A DNA stretch of 64,000 bases from the NCBI GenBank assembly GCA_032718865.1, contig JALUTQ010000005.1, positions 620,001-684,000 on the forward strand, read 5' to 3'. The first letter of the stretch is position 1. Each line of letters begins with the position of its first letter. The notes under the pieces were generated by a model. The model had not been told where the DNA came from. It was given only the letters and a program-made list of their open reading frames with translations, and ran no database searches. Both the position numbers and the translations under genes were made by a program. The stretch is from Tilletia caries (lineage: Eukaryota; Basidiomycota; Exobasidiomycetes; Tilletiales; Tilletiaceae). Of the stretch, positions 22,142 through 33,458 are shown in pieces.

Positions 22142-23028
22142 GGTGATGGGTTGCAGACGTTGCGCACAGGAGGATATACCGGGCGCGCACTCTTATCAGC
22201 AGCGGCAGAGCGGCAGCGGCCAGAGGAGCGAGGCGAGGCAGCAAGGACGCCAAGAAGCGGTGGAGCGAGACGCGAGTCGAGATCGAAGCAACAAGCCGGC
22301 AAGACGGGACCGCGCACGAAGAGGAAGACCGAAGGGCAAAGAACCTGGGTGAGTAGAGCAGAAGTAGGCAAGGGACGGGGATAGGAAGCGATGGGAAGAG
22401 AGCGACGAAAGCGACAAGGGGAGCGTCAGCAGAAGAGGAGGAGGCGACCAGTCGGGCGGCTGTTAACGGGTCACAACGCAACTCACGGCTTTGGCAAAGA
22501 CTGTTGGACTTGGGGATCAGATGCCGTGATGGAGAACAAATCTTGGTGATGCTGCTCGGATGGTTTGCTGAAGGAAGATGCTCGTCAGATCTCTGGTCTG
22601 CCAGCTAGCTGACCACAGTCGTCACCACCATTTGCCCCATCAAACACGAAAGACTCACGACAAGCACGGACCATTGGACGCATCGAGCATGGCCGAAACG
22701 GGGTTCCAGTCTCGACTCTCGTAGGTGGAAGGCGACGTACGGGTCTATTGAGCGTTCCGCCGGCGTGCATCCTGTGGTTCGGGGCCGGAGACCTGTTCTC
22801 TTTCGCTGACTTCTGAATGTTGAGTCTGATCCAGATATGTTTGACGCTGACCACCTGTTTCGGAAGAGCGCATGCGTCAAGGGTGACAATGGTTCGCCCC
22901 TGCCCTGTCAGGCTGGCCCGCTGGCAGGCAGTCATATAGAAGCTGACTTCTCCCGCCCCGTCCCTTCTTGCTCACATTTTTCTCCCTCTTCACATCACCC
23001 ACTCGCTCTGTTGTCTTCTTCCTACAGC
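22142..23028. promoter_or_regulatory. Spacer between the divergent island genes
   Basis: These 887 bp separate the start codons of the two island genes. The stretch before 23029 is CT-rich (22955-23028) and ends in CCTACAG just before the ATG, which could be a fungal leader or a 5' UTR intron acceptor. No convincing reading frame was seen. Confidence 0.4.
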
Positions 23029-24698
23029 ATGGCCAAGGGCTCGAAAACGCGCTCCAACTACGTTCCCAGAGGACCCAGTCCCGACATACAACCCGCCCCG
23101 GGCCCGTCGGGAGATGCTGCTGCTCCTGTTGCTGGACGCGTTGGTCACGTACGATCCGCCTCAACCGCGTTTGGGGAACCAGATGAAGTGCTAAACGTTT
23201 CGATTGTGCCGGAGGTTCTGGCTATTGCAAAGCGAGCAAAGCTGTCCAATAGCGCCACAAACAAGCTTCATGAACTCAGCGAAGCGGTCGTAGCTGAGCA
23301 GGTCAGTTCTTTATGCGCTTAGAGGTGTCTCTGTGTCAGTATGTTGATGACTGATCACAACATTTCTCATTGATAATGTATACTCCACCCTCAACAGGAC
23401 CTCGACGACGAGTCCAACTTTTCCCTTCATGCACCTTCTTCTTTCCTACTCGCACAGTCTCTGGTATTGGCCAACTGGGATCTTCTCCGGACGTTGAACA
23501 GGAAGGCATCATCAAATACGCCCGCAGAGGCATCGAACGGTCCTCGTCCTAAGACTCAGCCAGCTGCAGCAGCCCTCGATCCCAATATGCTGAGTAGCGA
23601 CGCAAAGGAAAGTACCCACTAAGCACCAGCATTCTGCGCTTCCATACATTGTCTGAACTTCTCTGCCAAACACCAACAGAAAAACATCGCCAACATTACC
23701 AACAAAGCCTTCTTCAGTCCACATAATCCCTCCCTTGCAGCAGGCGGCAAAATCATACTGCAGGTGGCCTTGGTATGAGCGACGCATGATTCGCAATGAG
23801 AGCGAATGACATTCACCATCACTGACATATGTTTTTTCCCCATCATCTTTCAATATGCATCAGCGTCGTTTGCGCAGAGACAAGGCTGTTCTAGGCGCGA
23901 ATGGTCCGCACCTTTTCAAGGATAACAATCCAGCTGGTCGTGCAAAGATTCTTTCTCGGGTCAAGAAGACAGCGACGAGGACGCGGAATGAGTTGAAATC
24001 AATGGTTTGTGATTCAACTTTGTGGTCCTCGCTCTTTACCCACAGCTCAATAAGGCTGCAGCTAATTATTGACGATTCAACTCTTCTTTACTACCAGATT
24101 CATTGTTCACTCGAGGGCACAGACGAAGAAGAGGCTCAAGACATACGCACATTTTCAGATGCTGTTGCGGACAAGTGGGGTCTCGATATATCCTATGACT
24201 TCATCGTCCGGATGGCATGGCTTGTGAGTATTATTGTTCTTTCCTTGGATTGGTGCTTCTGCTGCTCTGTTTTTTGACGGGCGTGTGTTCTTCCTTACCG
24301 CTTGCGCAGCGCAAGATGGGATCAGAAACGATCCCTATTCAAAGCGCTGGAGCAGCCTGGTGGGACAACGTCCAGGCCGAGCTCGACATCCTCGTCTCTT
24401 TGTGCAACCATCAGGACATTGCACATCAACAGAAAGGGCAAAGGTGCGAGTGGTTGATGTCTTTCGACTCTTATGCAAAGCCAGATCACACACTCACGTT
24501 GAGAAGCACTGATCTTGTTTACCATCTCTAATATTATGATTCAGGTGTTTCGAGCGTGCTCTCCAGTGGGAATTCGACACTCATGGACGCTGCGACGTCT
24601 TGGAAAATGAGCAGAGGCCCGCCGAAGAAGCTGCTCTTGCCGATGACTTTCTTCACGCGGGTGAAGAATTAATCGACGCGGAAGAAGTCGTGGATTAA
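23029..24698 (+). CDS. Many-exon protein of unknown function, divergent partner of the 18140-22141 gene
   Basis: The protein starts MAKGSKTRSNYVPRGPSPDI. Exon 1 (23029-23301, ending VVAEQ) joins exon 2 (from 23398) in frame as EQ-DLDDESNFSLHAPSSFLL. The middle exon near 23612-23860 is uncertain; one consistent path uses acceptors near 23718 and 23877. Later exons encode DKAVLGANGPHLFKDNNPAG, RAKILSRVKKTATRTRNELK, a region with DAVADKWGLDISYDFIVRM, AAWWDNVQAELDIL, and a strongly acidic C-terminus ending ELIDAEEVVD at 24696-24698. There are no membrane segments and no enzyme motif I recognise. The basic helix (SRVKKTATRTRNELK) could bind nucleic acid (inference only). Its divergent position next to the large protein suggests the two belong together. 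Confidence 0.55.
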
Positions 24699-25270
24699 CA
24701 CGGTCACACGGACGCCTGACAACCTTCTCTCCTCTCCTCGAATGCACGGATGCACCATGGTCCATGATCGATTCTCGTCTACCGATTACCATTCAACCCC
24801 AAGACCTCATGTGTCATGCGGACATGCAGCATGCCTCATGCAGCTTTACCTTTCGCTGTGGCTTCCCACTTCTCATTTCACAACGACTTCTCAGTCGACA
24901 TTTCCTCCTTCTGCAGATTTCTGATTGCTTCTCCTGCAGGCTGCAATCTCATTTCAAGTTCCAGCCATTCATCGCACTTTCGCGGGAGAGTCGGGAGACA
25001 CAGCTGAGGCCAGACCGGGCGATGATTGAACCGTGAACGGTGGCTGCAGCAATGCCCCAATGACAATGAGGTGTAGAAGTGCACATGAATGCTTTCTCTG
25101 TAAACCATTCATCGCTTGAGCATGACAGTACCATACTTAAATGATCAGGCATTAAACGATGTGTGGACGCTGTTGGGAAGAACAGCGAAAGAATGATGTC
25201 GAGCCAAAGGGTTTATGTATGCTTCTGTGTTGGCTGCTGAGGAGCGACCATAGGCGAGGAAGCATCCAGG
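24699..25270. other. Spacer between the island gene and the retroelement
   Basis: 572 bp with no supported gene. It probably holds the 3' UTR of the upstream gene and the 5' end of the retroelement. No terminal repeat or target-site duplication was recognised. Confidence 0.4.
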
Positions 25271-28200
25271 ATGCCAGCTGAAAGCTCTGGAAGTAGGGGC
25301 GGGCCTGCCGAGCTCACTGCAGGTCGCGCCCTGCATCGGTTCACTTTCCGCGCCCCTTGGCCCCTTCCCTCTCTCTCGCCCAATGCTGAGACGGATGCAA
25401 GCTCAGTCATCAGTGACTACGAGTCAGCACACAGCGACGTCAACGACGAGATAGAACCCGTCCCTACCGAAGAGGCTTCCGAACCCATTGAAGACGCCAA
25501 TACCTTCGATGCGCCTTCTCTCCCTGCCACCTCGCGCCGCCGCCGCCTTTCTTCCAACAGCGACAGAGTGGTAAAGCGGCCCCGCCACCGGTCACCGCCC
25601 TCTACGCCCACTCGCGCCCGGCCTCCAGTTCCCAGTCGCTCGGGACTTGCTTGTCCCTCCCCCCGTTGTGGTAATCAGCCCGTGAAGGCTATCGGCGATC
25701 ACATCCGCACCGCTCACACTGGCGCCCTCGCCTTGTCCGACGACCAGTTGCGATCTATCGGCTTCATCCGCTGTGAGCCTTGCTCTGGATGTTTTCGGCT
25801 GACGGCAGCTGGCCAGCCCTGGAATCACACCTGCAGTACCACCCCGACCACACCTCGGACCGCTCGGCCTCGGACCGCCGCTGCTCGCCCTTCTGACGAG
25901 CCAGTCACCGTATCCACCGATCCGGCGCCTCCTGCGCTTGACACAGTCGGCCGCTATCACCAATTGGCCCTGCTTCCCGCTCACCGAGGATTGCTCCCTG
26001 CTCACACGGTCAGCGAATGGATGCTGCTGTGCGAGCGACTTGCAGCGTCTTATCTCGCCAACCCTACCAGCGAAGAATCTCTCTTCAATATCCTTGCCGC
26101 CCCCAAGGTTTCGTTGTCCCCCTGGCGCGATCCCACAGTCTCCTTGCTCAAACGCATCATCTCATATCCATCCGTAACGCCCATACAGCCTCGTCCCGCT
26201 CCGGACGGTACGAGAACTGCACCTCCGCTCAACCGTCGTGTTCGTCGCTTTCTCCAACGACAACAGCTGCGACGTGCCGCTTCTCTCCTTCGCGGGCCCA
26301 GCAAGGTCCTGGCAGCCACTCCGCAAGTTCTCGAGCAGCTACGCGCCAAGTTCCCGGCTCGTACAGGTCCCACCTTTGCTAACGACGGACCTGCGCCACG
26401 AGCCTGCGATTTCGATGAGGCCTCTCTGCCCATCATGGAATGCTTCCGCTCGTTCTCGGCGGACGTCAGTGGCGGAGTGCCTGGCTGGTCACAGCCCTTG
26501 CTCAGCCTTGCGCTCAAGAACGAGACCTTTGTTCGGTTCATCAAGCTGCTCACTCGTCAACTGGCGGCTGGGACTGCCCCTGGACGCGAGATGCTTACGA
26601 CATCCCTGCTCACACCACTCGCTAAGGCCGACGGAGGCGTTCGGCCGATTGCCTGTCCGGATCTCATATACCGTCTGTGCGCGAAAGTGATCCTCGCTAC
26701 AGCACCACTAGACGGCGCTCTGCTTCCCTGCCAGCTCGGACTGGGAAGCGCGGGCGGTGTGGAGCCGATCGTGCTTCTCGCTCAGGAGGTAGCCGACGGA
26801 AAAGTAGACGGCCTCACCCACGTCGCGTCCGTGGACCTGAAGAATGCGTATGGGTCACTGCATCGTGGGCCCCTCTCGCACTCGACTCGAAAACATGCTG
26901 GGAGTCTTTACCGCCTAGCAAAACTTCGATACGAGCACGCTGGGACAATGGTCATTGCGTCAAACGGAGAGATCCACACCCTTCATGCTTCGGACGGAGT
27001 TTATCAAGGTGATCCGTTGGCCGGTTTGCTTTTTCTGTGTTGGTGTTCGGCCGGTTCTGGAGCAGCTCCTCGACTTCCTCAAAGCTCGAGGGTTCAATGC
27101 GCACGTCCTCTGCTACCTCGATGATTGGACGATTTTTGCGGACCGCGGCGGAATTTTTGGAGGCTGTTCGTGAATTTTTCGACGAGCTGCGCACCAACAA
27201 CGCCCACCGCGGACTTGAGCTCAACCTCACCAAGAGCTGGGAACGGTCAGGCGAGCAGCTTCTCGAAACCGGACAAGAGCTGCTTGGCAGCATGATCGGT
27301 GGTCCAGAGGCGCGTCGGGCCTTTCTTCTTCGCAAGATTGGCGAGCAAACGGAGTGTCTTCAGCACCTCGAACAGCTGCACAAGCAGGATGCCCAACTTC
27401 TGCTTCGCCGAAGCGTGCAGCTCCAGCTGCGCCATCTGCAGCGCTTGCTGCCCTCCGAAGGACTGGACGACGTCTGGACTCTCCTCGACGACGCATACCA
27501 TCATTCTCTGCGGCTGATTCGAGATGGTGGAGCTCGGCCTCGCCGTGGTGCCCATGATTCGACACTCTTCCAGCTACCGTTACGACTCGGCGGATTGGGC
27601 GTTCCCAAGCATCAGCTGATCGCCCCTCACGCCCGCGCCGCGATGGAACAGTCCTCTTTCTTCCTTCTCCGCGAGGTCCTGCCGTCTCTCTGGCCCGACC
27701 ACGCTGTCCCTTCGGATGGGGACGAGGCCCAGTTCACGCCGCAAGCCAAGCGCGCTGAGTTCGAATATAAGCGGCTGGACGATGCTTTGATGGAGAAACT
27801 GTCGCTGGAAGAGGCGCAGACGGTGGTGGCGAATGGCGATCGGCTTGGGTCTACATGCCTTCAAACCTTCCCCATTGATGCGCGCACGACTCTTTCCGAC
27901 CGCCAGGTACAGGTCACCCTTCACAATCGGACCCTCCTCCGCGCCGCTGCGCCTCTTTGCCCCGACTGCACCCTTCCCAACTCCCATGGTCACGACGACG
28001 ACTGCGGTGACCGCCCTCACAGGCGCACCGTGCGGCACGACAATTCCAAAAACCTTTTTGTTGCCGCTCTTCGTCGAGTCAAGGGAGTCCGAGTGAATGC
28101 AGAGCCCCGCATCGAGGAACAGTCAATGAGGCGGACAGACTGGCGGGTACACGGATCTGCAGCCGCCGGAGGCGGCGGTGACACCGACTACGACATTACC

Positions 28201-28530
28201 TTTGTGTCGCTCACCAATCTGAGTGCTCGGCGCGCACCCGGCCGTGCTGAACACCTGCTCCTGGTCAATCGATTGGGCATGCGGGCTGCTGCCACCAAGC
28301 GGCTGCACGCCTACCTCGATGCCAAGGCGAAGCACAAGTCCCAATACTACAATGGGGCGGTCCCAACGGCGTTCGTTCCCTTGGTCTTCTCGCTGGAGGG
28401 AGCTACGCACGCTCAGGCTCAGGCTACCCTCAAGCAATGGCGTTCTCTGATTCCTTCGTTTTCCTATCTTGTCTCCTGTGTCTCTGTTGTTCTTGCTCGA
28501 ACACGCGCTGAGACCTTCTATCTCGTATGA
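25271..28530 (+). mobile_element. Non-LTR retroelement with restriction-like endonuclease (frameshifted)
   Basis: One interrupted polyprotein. Frame 1 (25271 to about 27030) starts MPAESSGSRG and has an N-terminal finger C-x4-C-x10-H-x4-H (residues 128-149) plus a second cysteine cluster (168-188). Reverse transcriptase motifs follow: LAKADGGVRPIACPD, VASVDLKNAYGS (motif A) and YQGDPLAGLLF (motif B). Motif C, CYLDDWTIFAD (about 27112-27144), lies one frame further on, and the thumb and remainder (from about 27150) another frame on. The C-terminal part has a CPDC...HGHDDDC knuckle (27961-28010) and a restriction-like endonuclease pattern, RRTDWRV then DYDITFVSL. There is no LTR, RNase H or APE endonuclease. 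The architecture matches site-specific RLE elements (CRE/R2-like; CRE-clade fungal elements target telomeres). Two +1 shifts make this copy inactive as read. Confidence 0.85.
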
Positions 28531-29223
28531 GCATTCCTGCGAGATAGCAGGTGATGCGCGAAGTGTCCGAGTTTTCCCTTTCTCAAAACTCAAAGTTGTA
28601 TCTACCTTCCTACCACCACATGCAATCATCCTTTACGTCGACCATGATTTGATAGCCACGCCTTGGACGATCCGTGGACGATCCAGGAACGAAGCTTCCA
28701 CGAAGCTTCCACGTAGCTTCCAGTTCAAACGGCACGACCGCCCAAAAGTCATCCCTTTTATTAAGTAGGCGGACGATTTTGAAATGATAACGCCCGTCAA
28801 CCCATGGATCATCGGTCAAGGTTGGCGGTGTATGTACGCTGACGGGGAGAGGCACTGAGGTTCGCATCATCATGAGTGCGAAGAACAAGCCCAAGTGGCA
28901 TGAAGTTTGCACAGGACACTATGTAAGGAATGTACAGAACCTGGATTCAACAAGTCAGGAAGGCAAGGGGTAGGAGTGGGACGAAAGTTCTAAGAAAGCA
29001 CAGTATTGGTGTATGGTGAAAAATGGAGGATGAGGGAACGTAGGGGGTATTTGCCAAAAGAGTGGACGGTATGGCATCGAACAAGGTCGAGGCCACCTAT
29101 GGGTTGGAATCGTATCCCGAGAAGGAATAGATGTTTCGGAGCGGTTGCCGAGATGTGCTTGTATGCTGGCTGCACACAGCAGTAATGAGGAAGAGGGTGT
29201 GGATACTTGCTGGATGGGCAGTG
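28531..29223. other. Spacer at the right edge of the island
   Basis: 693 bp without a gene. At 28689-28722 GAAGCTTCCAC is repeated three times with small changes. Nothing here marks a clear retroelement 3' end (no poly-A and no telomere repeat). The right part probably holds the 3' UTR of the DHHC gene. Confidence 0.45.
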
Positions 29224-30839
29224 TCAATGCAGCATTTTGGAGTGTAACATTGTCGAGAAGGTCGCGCCGCTTGCCTGCCGGGATACGGAGGCGCCTTGTG
29301 CTTCATAAGAGCTCAGTGGCTCTTCGTCGGTCAAGCCATGCTGTGAGCTCGTCTTGGGCAACAGTCGCGGCCCGGTCGGCGAATACGGCCGTCCAATGTA
29401 TGTGCGTTGCTGAAGACCTTCATCTCCGTTCCCGACGCGTAATGCGGCAGTCTGGGCACGAAGCCTCTCAGCCGTTGTCGCTGGGTTGTCGAGACGATTG
29501 TCATGCGTCGCTCGACTGCTAGGCTCGATCCAGCTGAAGCTGCGTGGTTTGCCAAGACTGCCGAGCGCGTTCCGCCAGGCTGACCGCGATGCGAATGGAT
29601 TTGGATCAATGCCAGCGATGCCCATGTCGTTACAGGTGGATGCGCAGCACATGCGAGCGAGCAGAGAACGCGGGGGCCGGTCGTCAGGGTGCAGCTGAGA
29701 TCCTGGTTTCTCCCCATATTCTCTGGCCGTATTGATGCGAATCTAGAAAGCTCATTGAAGTTAGCGCACCGAGGTCTAGAGTCTCGAGTTTTTCTCACTT
29801 CACAATTTAACGTACCTGTTCCACCGTGGTCCGGTTCATCATGACCAGCCAACAATGGTAGCCGAGAAGGGTGATGATCGGTGCGAGAGAGGCGACGGTC
29901 ACGCAGAAGAGGACTGCTGTGACAGGTGCTTCAGCGATGGCCTCGCGGAAGTCGTGCCCCCCACCAAATTGTCCTTTCCGCGGAAGTTCGTAGGTGGTAG
30001 GGCGCGTCAGGTAGTAGAGATGCAGAACACACAGTGCGATACACCAGAACCCGGCCAGGACGCAGAAGACGAGGAACGCGAAGAAGCTTGCGTAGTTCCG
30101 ACGGCCAATGCAGTTGTTGAGGAAGGTGCAATGATGGTCGATGTCCTCCACGCAGTTATCGCAGGGTCGGCAGTGTGACGTACGTGGTGCGCGGTATGTA
30201 CCGCACGTCTCGCACCACTTGACCTTGATGTCCGTGTCGCGGACGCGAATTATGCGTGGAAGTGGTATGGCAAGAGGATCTTCCGGGTCCAAGGCGGCTG
30301 TCTCGCCGATGGCGCATGGCGGGTCCGGATCCAGATTTCGAGGCAAGATGCCTGGATCACTTGTTGCGGTCACTCTGAGGAGAGAAAGAGAACTGATCAG
30401 AAGGGGAGAGAAGGGGGAAGGCTGGCCTCAATACGGTCGCTACTCACAGCATGTTCACAACGGCGACTAGGAATAAATATGCGAAGATGATGACCAGCGC
30501 GGGACTGATCCCACGCCAGATGTACGGCGCAACGAAGCCGAAACATAGGCCAGGGATGGCCATCATCAGAAGCAAGCACCCGATGAAAGGCAGAGGATTC
30601 GCGCCGGAAGTGAGTATTCTCCCGCAGAAGAAGAAGCGATTCGCTCCGGCATGCCTGGTGTAGTTGCGCTCCTTGGACCTCCTTGTCGCTTCCGTTTTTC
30701 TTGGGTGCGCTCGCTCGTTGCCGGGTTCGACTGCCTGTGTTGAGAAAGTCGAAACAGGTCGCGCCAGCCCTGATTGCTCGGATCGACCTGAGCGCACCGT
30801 GCCGTTGTTCCTCTGCGTTGCCCTGTTGTCCGATTCCAT
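29224..30839 (-). CDS. ERF2: DHHC palmitoyltransferase, Erf2 type
   Basis: It transfers palmitate to cysteines of Ras-like proteins at the ER membrane, normally with an Erf4 partner. Exons 30839-30448, 30374-29816 and 29742-29224 total 1470 nt (489 residues). After a polar N-terminus come FFFCGRILTSGANPLPF and two membrane segments (about residues 80-130), then the fungal Erf2 block TATSDPGILPRNLDPDPP. The Cys-rich domain runs from VKWCETCGTYRAPRTSHCRP to the catalytic DHHC at residues 209-212, with FLNNCIGRRNYASFF following. Two further membrane segments come next, then the conserved TTVEQIR motif, recreated across the second intron. The C-terminal 150 residues are polar and variable. The start is the first Met of the open frame; an upstream exon is possible. 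Confidence 0.93.
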
Positions 30840-31181
30840 CGGTCTGCCTCTTCCAGATAAGTCTTGTCTGCGCTACAGATTCGTCCTGGGCGGGCGCTTC
30901 CGGTACGCCTTGGGCTACGCTATGCTGGCTGGGAGAATAAGTAAAGCAGGAAAGAGGGAAGACGTGAACGAAAGGGAGAGAAGGGAGGGAGAGATGTTGG
31001 TGGTGTTCATCGAGGAGGTCTAGCATGCGCTACCAGTGAGTAGCGGGTGTTCCCCAACCCCCAACCCCCCGACTCATCCCACCAGGAAGGCGGAGAGAAG
31101 GACGACCACAACAGCGACACGCTTCCCACGACACGCAAGACTGTACGCGCGCAAGCCCCACCTGCAAAGCCGCGAAGAAAA
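30840..31181. promoter_or_regulatory. Shared upstream region of ERF2 and the 31182 gene
   Basis: 342 bp between divergent starts. It contains a C-rich run (CCCCAACCCCCAACCCCCC, 31053-31072), but no clear TATA box. Confidence 0.4.
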
Positions 31182-31658
31182 ATGGCATCAAGGGCGGAGG
31201 TCAGTCCTTCCACCGCAACTTCCCTTTCTTCCCCCGTACGGCCAGACTGACACCAATTCCTTCTACCTCGCAGGTCATTCAAGACTGGGCAGACGTGCCC
31301 GAGGGAGTCACGCTCACCTTTGAGCGCGGCAGAATGGACAAGGCTCTCAACGAGATTGTGCTCGGTGACAGGCCAGCCAAGCTCCCGGCTTCCTTCTCCG
31401 CCTCAGCTTCGCCAGCCACAATCGAGGGACGGACTGCGAAACAGGTCAAGGACGACGTCGACACAATTGTAAGCTCAGGCTTGAAGGAATGCTTGGAATC
31501 TTTCGGGACTCATGAACAGTAATCTTTCAATGGTCCCGCAGTCAAAGGAGTTGTGGATCTCACCTCAACAAGCGGAGGTTCTGCTCGTTGCGGCGAAGGG
31601 AGACCTCGCTGGCGCTCTTCAAAGAGGCGTCCAGCCCCCACCAAATTGGCCAAAGTAG
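31182..31658 (+). CDS. Small conserved-looking protein with UBA/CUE-like C-terminus
   Basis: Three exons, 31182-31199, 31274-31468 and 31542-31658, encode 109 residues. The first exon is only 18 bp (MASRAE) and joins in frame to VIQDWADVPEGVTLTFERGR. The middle has an Ala/Ser-rich linker. The C-terminus (SKELWISPQQAEVLLVAAKG, then DLAGALQRG) resembles the three-helix pattern of UBA/CUE domains (L-V-A-A-x-G-D-L-x-x-A-L), which would suggest ubiquitin or nascent-chain contact. This is inference from pattern alone. It ends 175 bp before the convergent mitochondrial gene. Confidence 0.65.
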
Positions 31659-31833
31659 TCCGAGCACGAAAAGAAATGAACCCAGCCCATCTGCATTCAG
31701 CATCCTTCGCGATGTGTTGGGAAGGTGCTGTCCGTCAAGGGTGGGAAAGCAACTGTTCAGTCGGGCCAGAAGGCCGCTCCAGGTTCAGCAAATTATGGAT
31801 TCGATTGACTCGCGTTGCCTGGCAGATATCAAG

Positions 31834-32839
31834 CTAATTGTGCTCAGCGCAACGCTTTCGAACCTTGTCCAACCATGTCTGCTTGAGCTGGATAAAACCA
31901 TCTTGTGCGGTCAGCAGCCGGTACGCATCGTTGGGTTGGTACGATCCTTGGCTATCTCCCGTTCCGTCGGCCTTGGGACGCGCTTGGAGCTCGCCGTCGA
32001 TGAAAACTATCGAAGCAAGGATATTCTCGGGCCATGCTTGTCGTCCCGGCATTAGCTGTTCTCGCTGGTCTGTCAAGACCCGTCAGGGAGAAGGAAGCAG
32101 ATGAGTTCCACAGAAGGCCAGCCGATAGCCTGCGCAGATTGTCGAGAGACGTACCATTCACATGCGCCCAGCCACTCTTCCTCATCTGCGCCTCGAAGCG
32201 CAAGAGCTCGTCCTCCTCCACACACTCGTCCCGCAAGGTCTTGTGCAACAGCTCAAAGAAGGCCGGGTTGGGTTGCACCGCCGAGGGATTCGCATGACTA
32301 AATGCGACCGGGTCCGCGCTCGCGCTGGCATCATTGCTGCTTCCGCTCTCGACGTGTCCAGACGCAGGCCCGTCCCCCGCGGACTCCGTGACGCGCACAA
32401 AGCCCATGATGCTCGCTGCCTCTATGCTCGAAGGAGGTTGATCCAGCAAAGTGATGGCCCACGTGGAGGTACGCTGACCTTCTGCGCCACTCTGAGCATC
32501 CTTCCAATCCGAGCTTGCACTGCTGAGCTCGGGAACGAGGTGGAAGTAGATGCCCGTGGGGTGCTCGGGATGCCGGATCGTCTTGGTCCCTTCTGCGCCT
32601 TGGGCGATTGCTGACGACGTCGAGAACGTCCGGGTCCGGCATTGGACCGTAGATGGTACGGGACGAAGCTTGGGGATGGCGCTCAGCGTCAACTTCCGCT
32701 GCGCGTCCGACGAGGGCCGCGCAGTCTGGTGCGCAAGTGCTCGTGCCTGCCTCGAGCCTACGGAAGCGTTGGAAATGCTAGAAGATCCCGCAAGCCGGAG
32801 CGCGAAAACTGCGATGGAACGACTAGGTCCTGAACTCAT
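31834..32839 (-). CDS. Conserved fungal protein with mitochondrial presequence, unknown function
   Basis: Exons 32839-32155 and 32069-31834 give 921 nt (306 residues). The N-terminus (MSSGPSRSIAVFALRLAGSS) is basic and Ser/Ala-rich without acidic residues. A further RTRTFSTSSA at about residues 69-78 is typical of a cleaved matrix-targeting sequence. The mature part contains HPEHPTGIYFHLVPE, STWAITLLDQPPSS, SIMGFVRVTES and, across the intron, WAHVNDQREQLMPGR, then WPENILASIVFIDGEL and SYQPNDAYRLLTAQDG. The sequence HDQR...P-DI-ASV...SYQP--YRL-T is one I recall from an uncharacterised fungal family. No enzyme motif is recognised. Confidence 0.8.
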
Positions 32840-33458
32840 CGTTCACTTGAGCACGCTTGGAAGGCTGGGTTTTCAAGGTCCCGCTCGAGGAGGGAAAGCA
32901 ACTGGGGATGGAAGCTGGAAGGAGTATGGAGGAGGAAAAGAGGCCGCCTGTACTTATAGTCATAATGAAGGACTTTGAGGCTCATCCGAAGGACCTTCGT
33001 GCGCAAGATGCATGACGTCCCGTACCGATCAAGGGTGGGTTCGTCGCGAGTTTGTCAGCACGTCCCTGAGACGGATGCGGGCGCTCGGACTGTGGAAAGA
33101 GCAGAGAGGCAAGAGTAGAGATTACATGTTGAGAAGTTTGCGATGGAGAGAGGAAAGTGTGTTACAAGGGGGAGAAGGAATGCACCGTGTGGCCATCATG
33201 TCAAGAAGTCGAAGGAGCCTGTTTCCCAGGTTGCTGAAGCGCTGAAGCCTTGCGCTTCGCCCGCCCGCCTTGAAGGGCCTACCTATCCTTAAGGCCCGTC
33301 CGAATCGCCAACGCGGTACGAAGTTGTGCTTGCCACCGAGGGGTCAAGACTTCGCCACTTATGCATCTGTCCGACCCGACGAAGAACCATGCTGCTGTGT
33401 TGGAAGTGACGCCGGCCCAGATGCGGCGACGGATGCTGGACAGTGCTATCAACCCCAC
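32840..33458. other. Intergenic region
   Basis: 619 bp between the mitochondrial gene start and the end of the SANT-like gene. Chance frames only. It should hold the promoter of the 31834-32839 gene. Confidence 0.45.

Noticed and set aside
25592..26553. Long minus-strand frames under the retroelement
   Set aside because: They are shadows of the GC-rich reverse transcriptase frame and match nothing recognisable.
27010..27160. Programmed frameshifting in the retroelement
   Set aside because: Two shifts in 130 bp, with no slippery heptamer or downstream structure recognised, fit indels or sequencing errors better. Left open in the finding.
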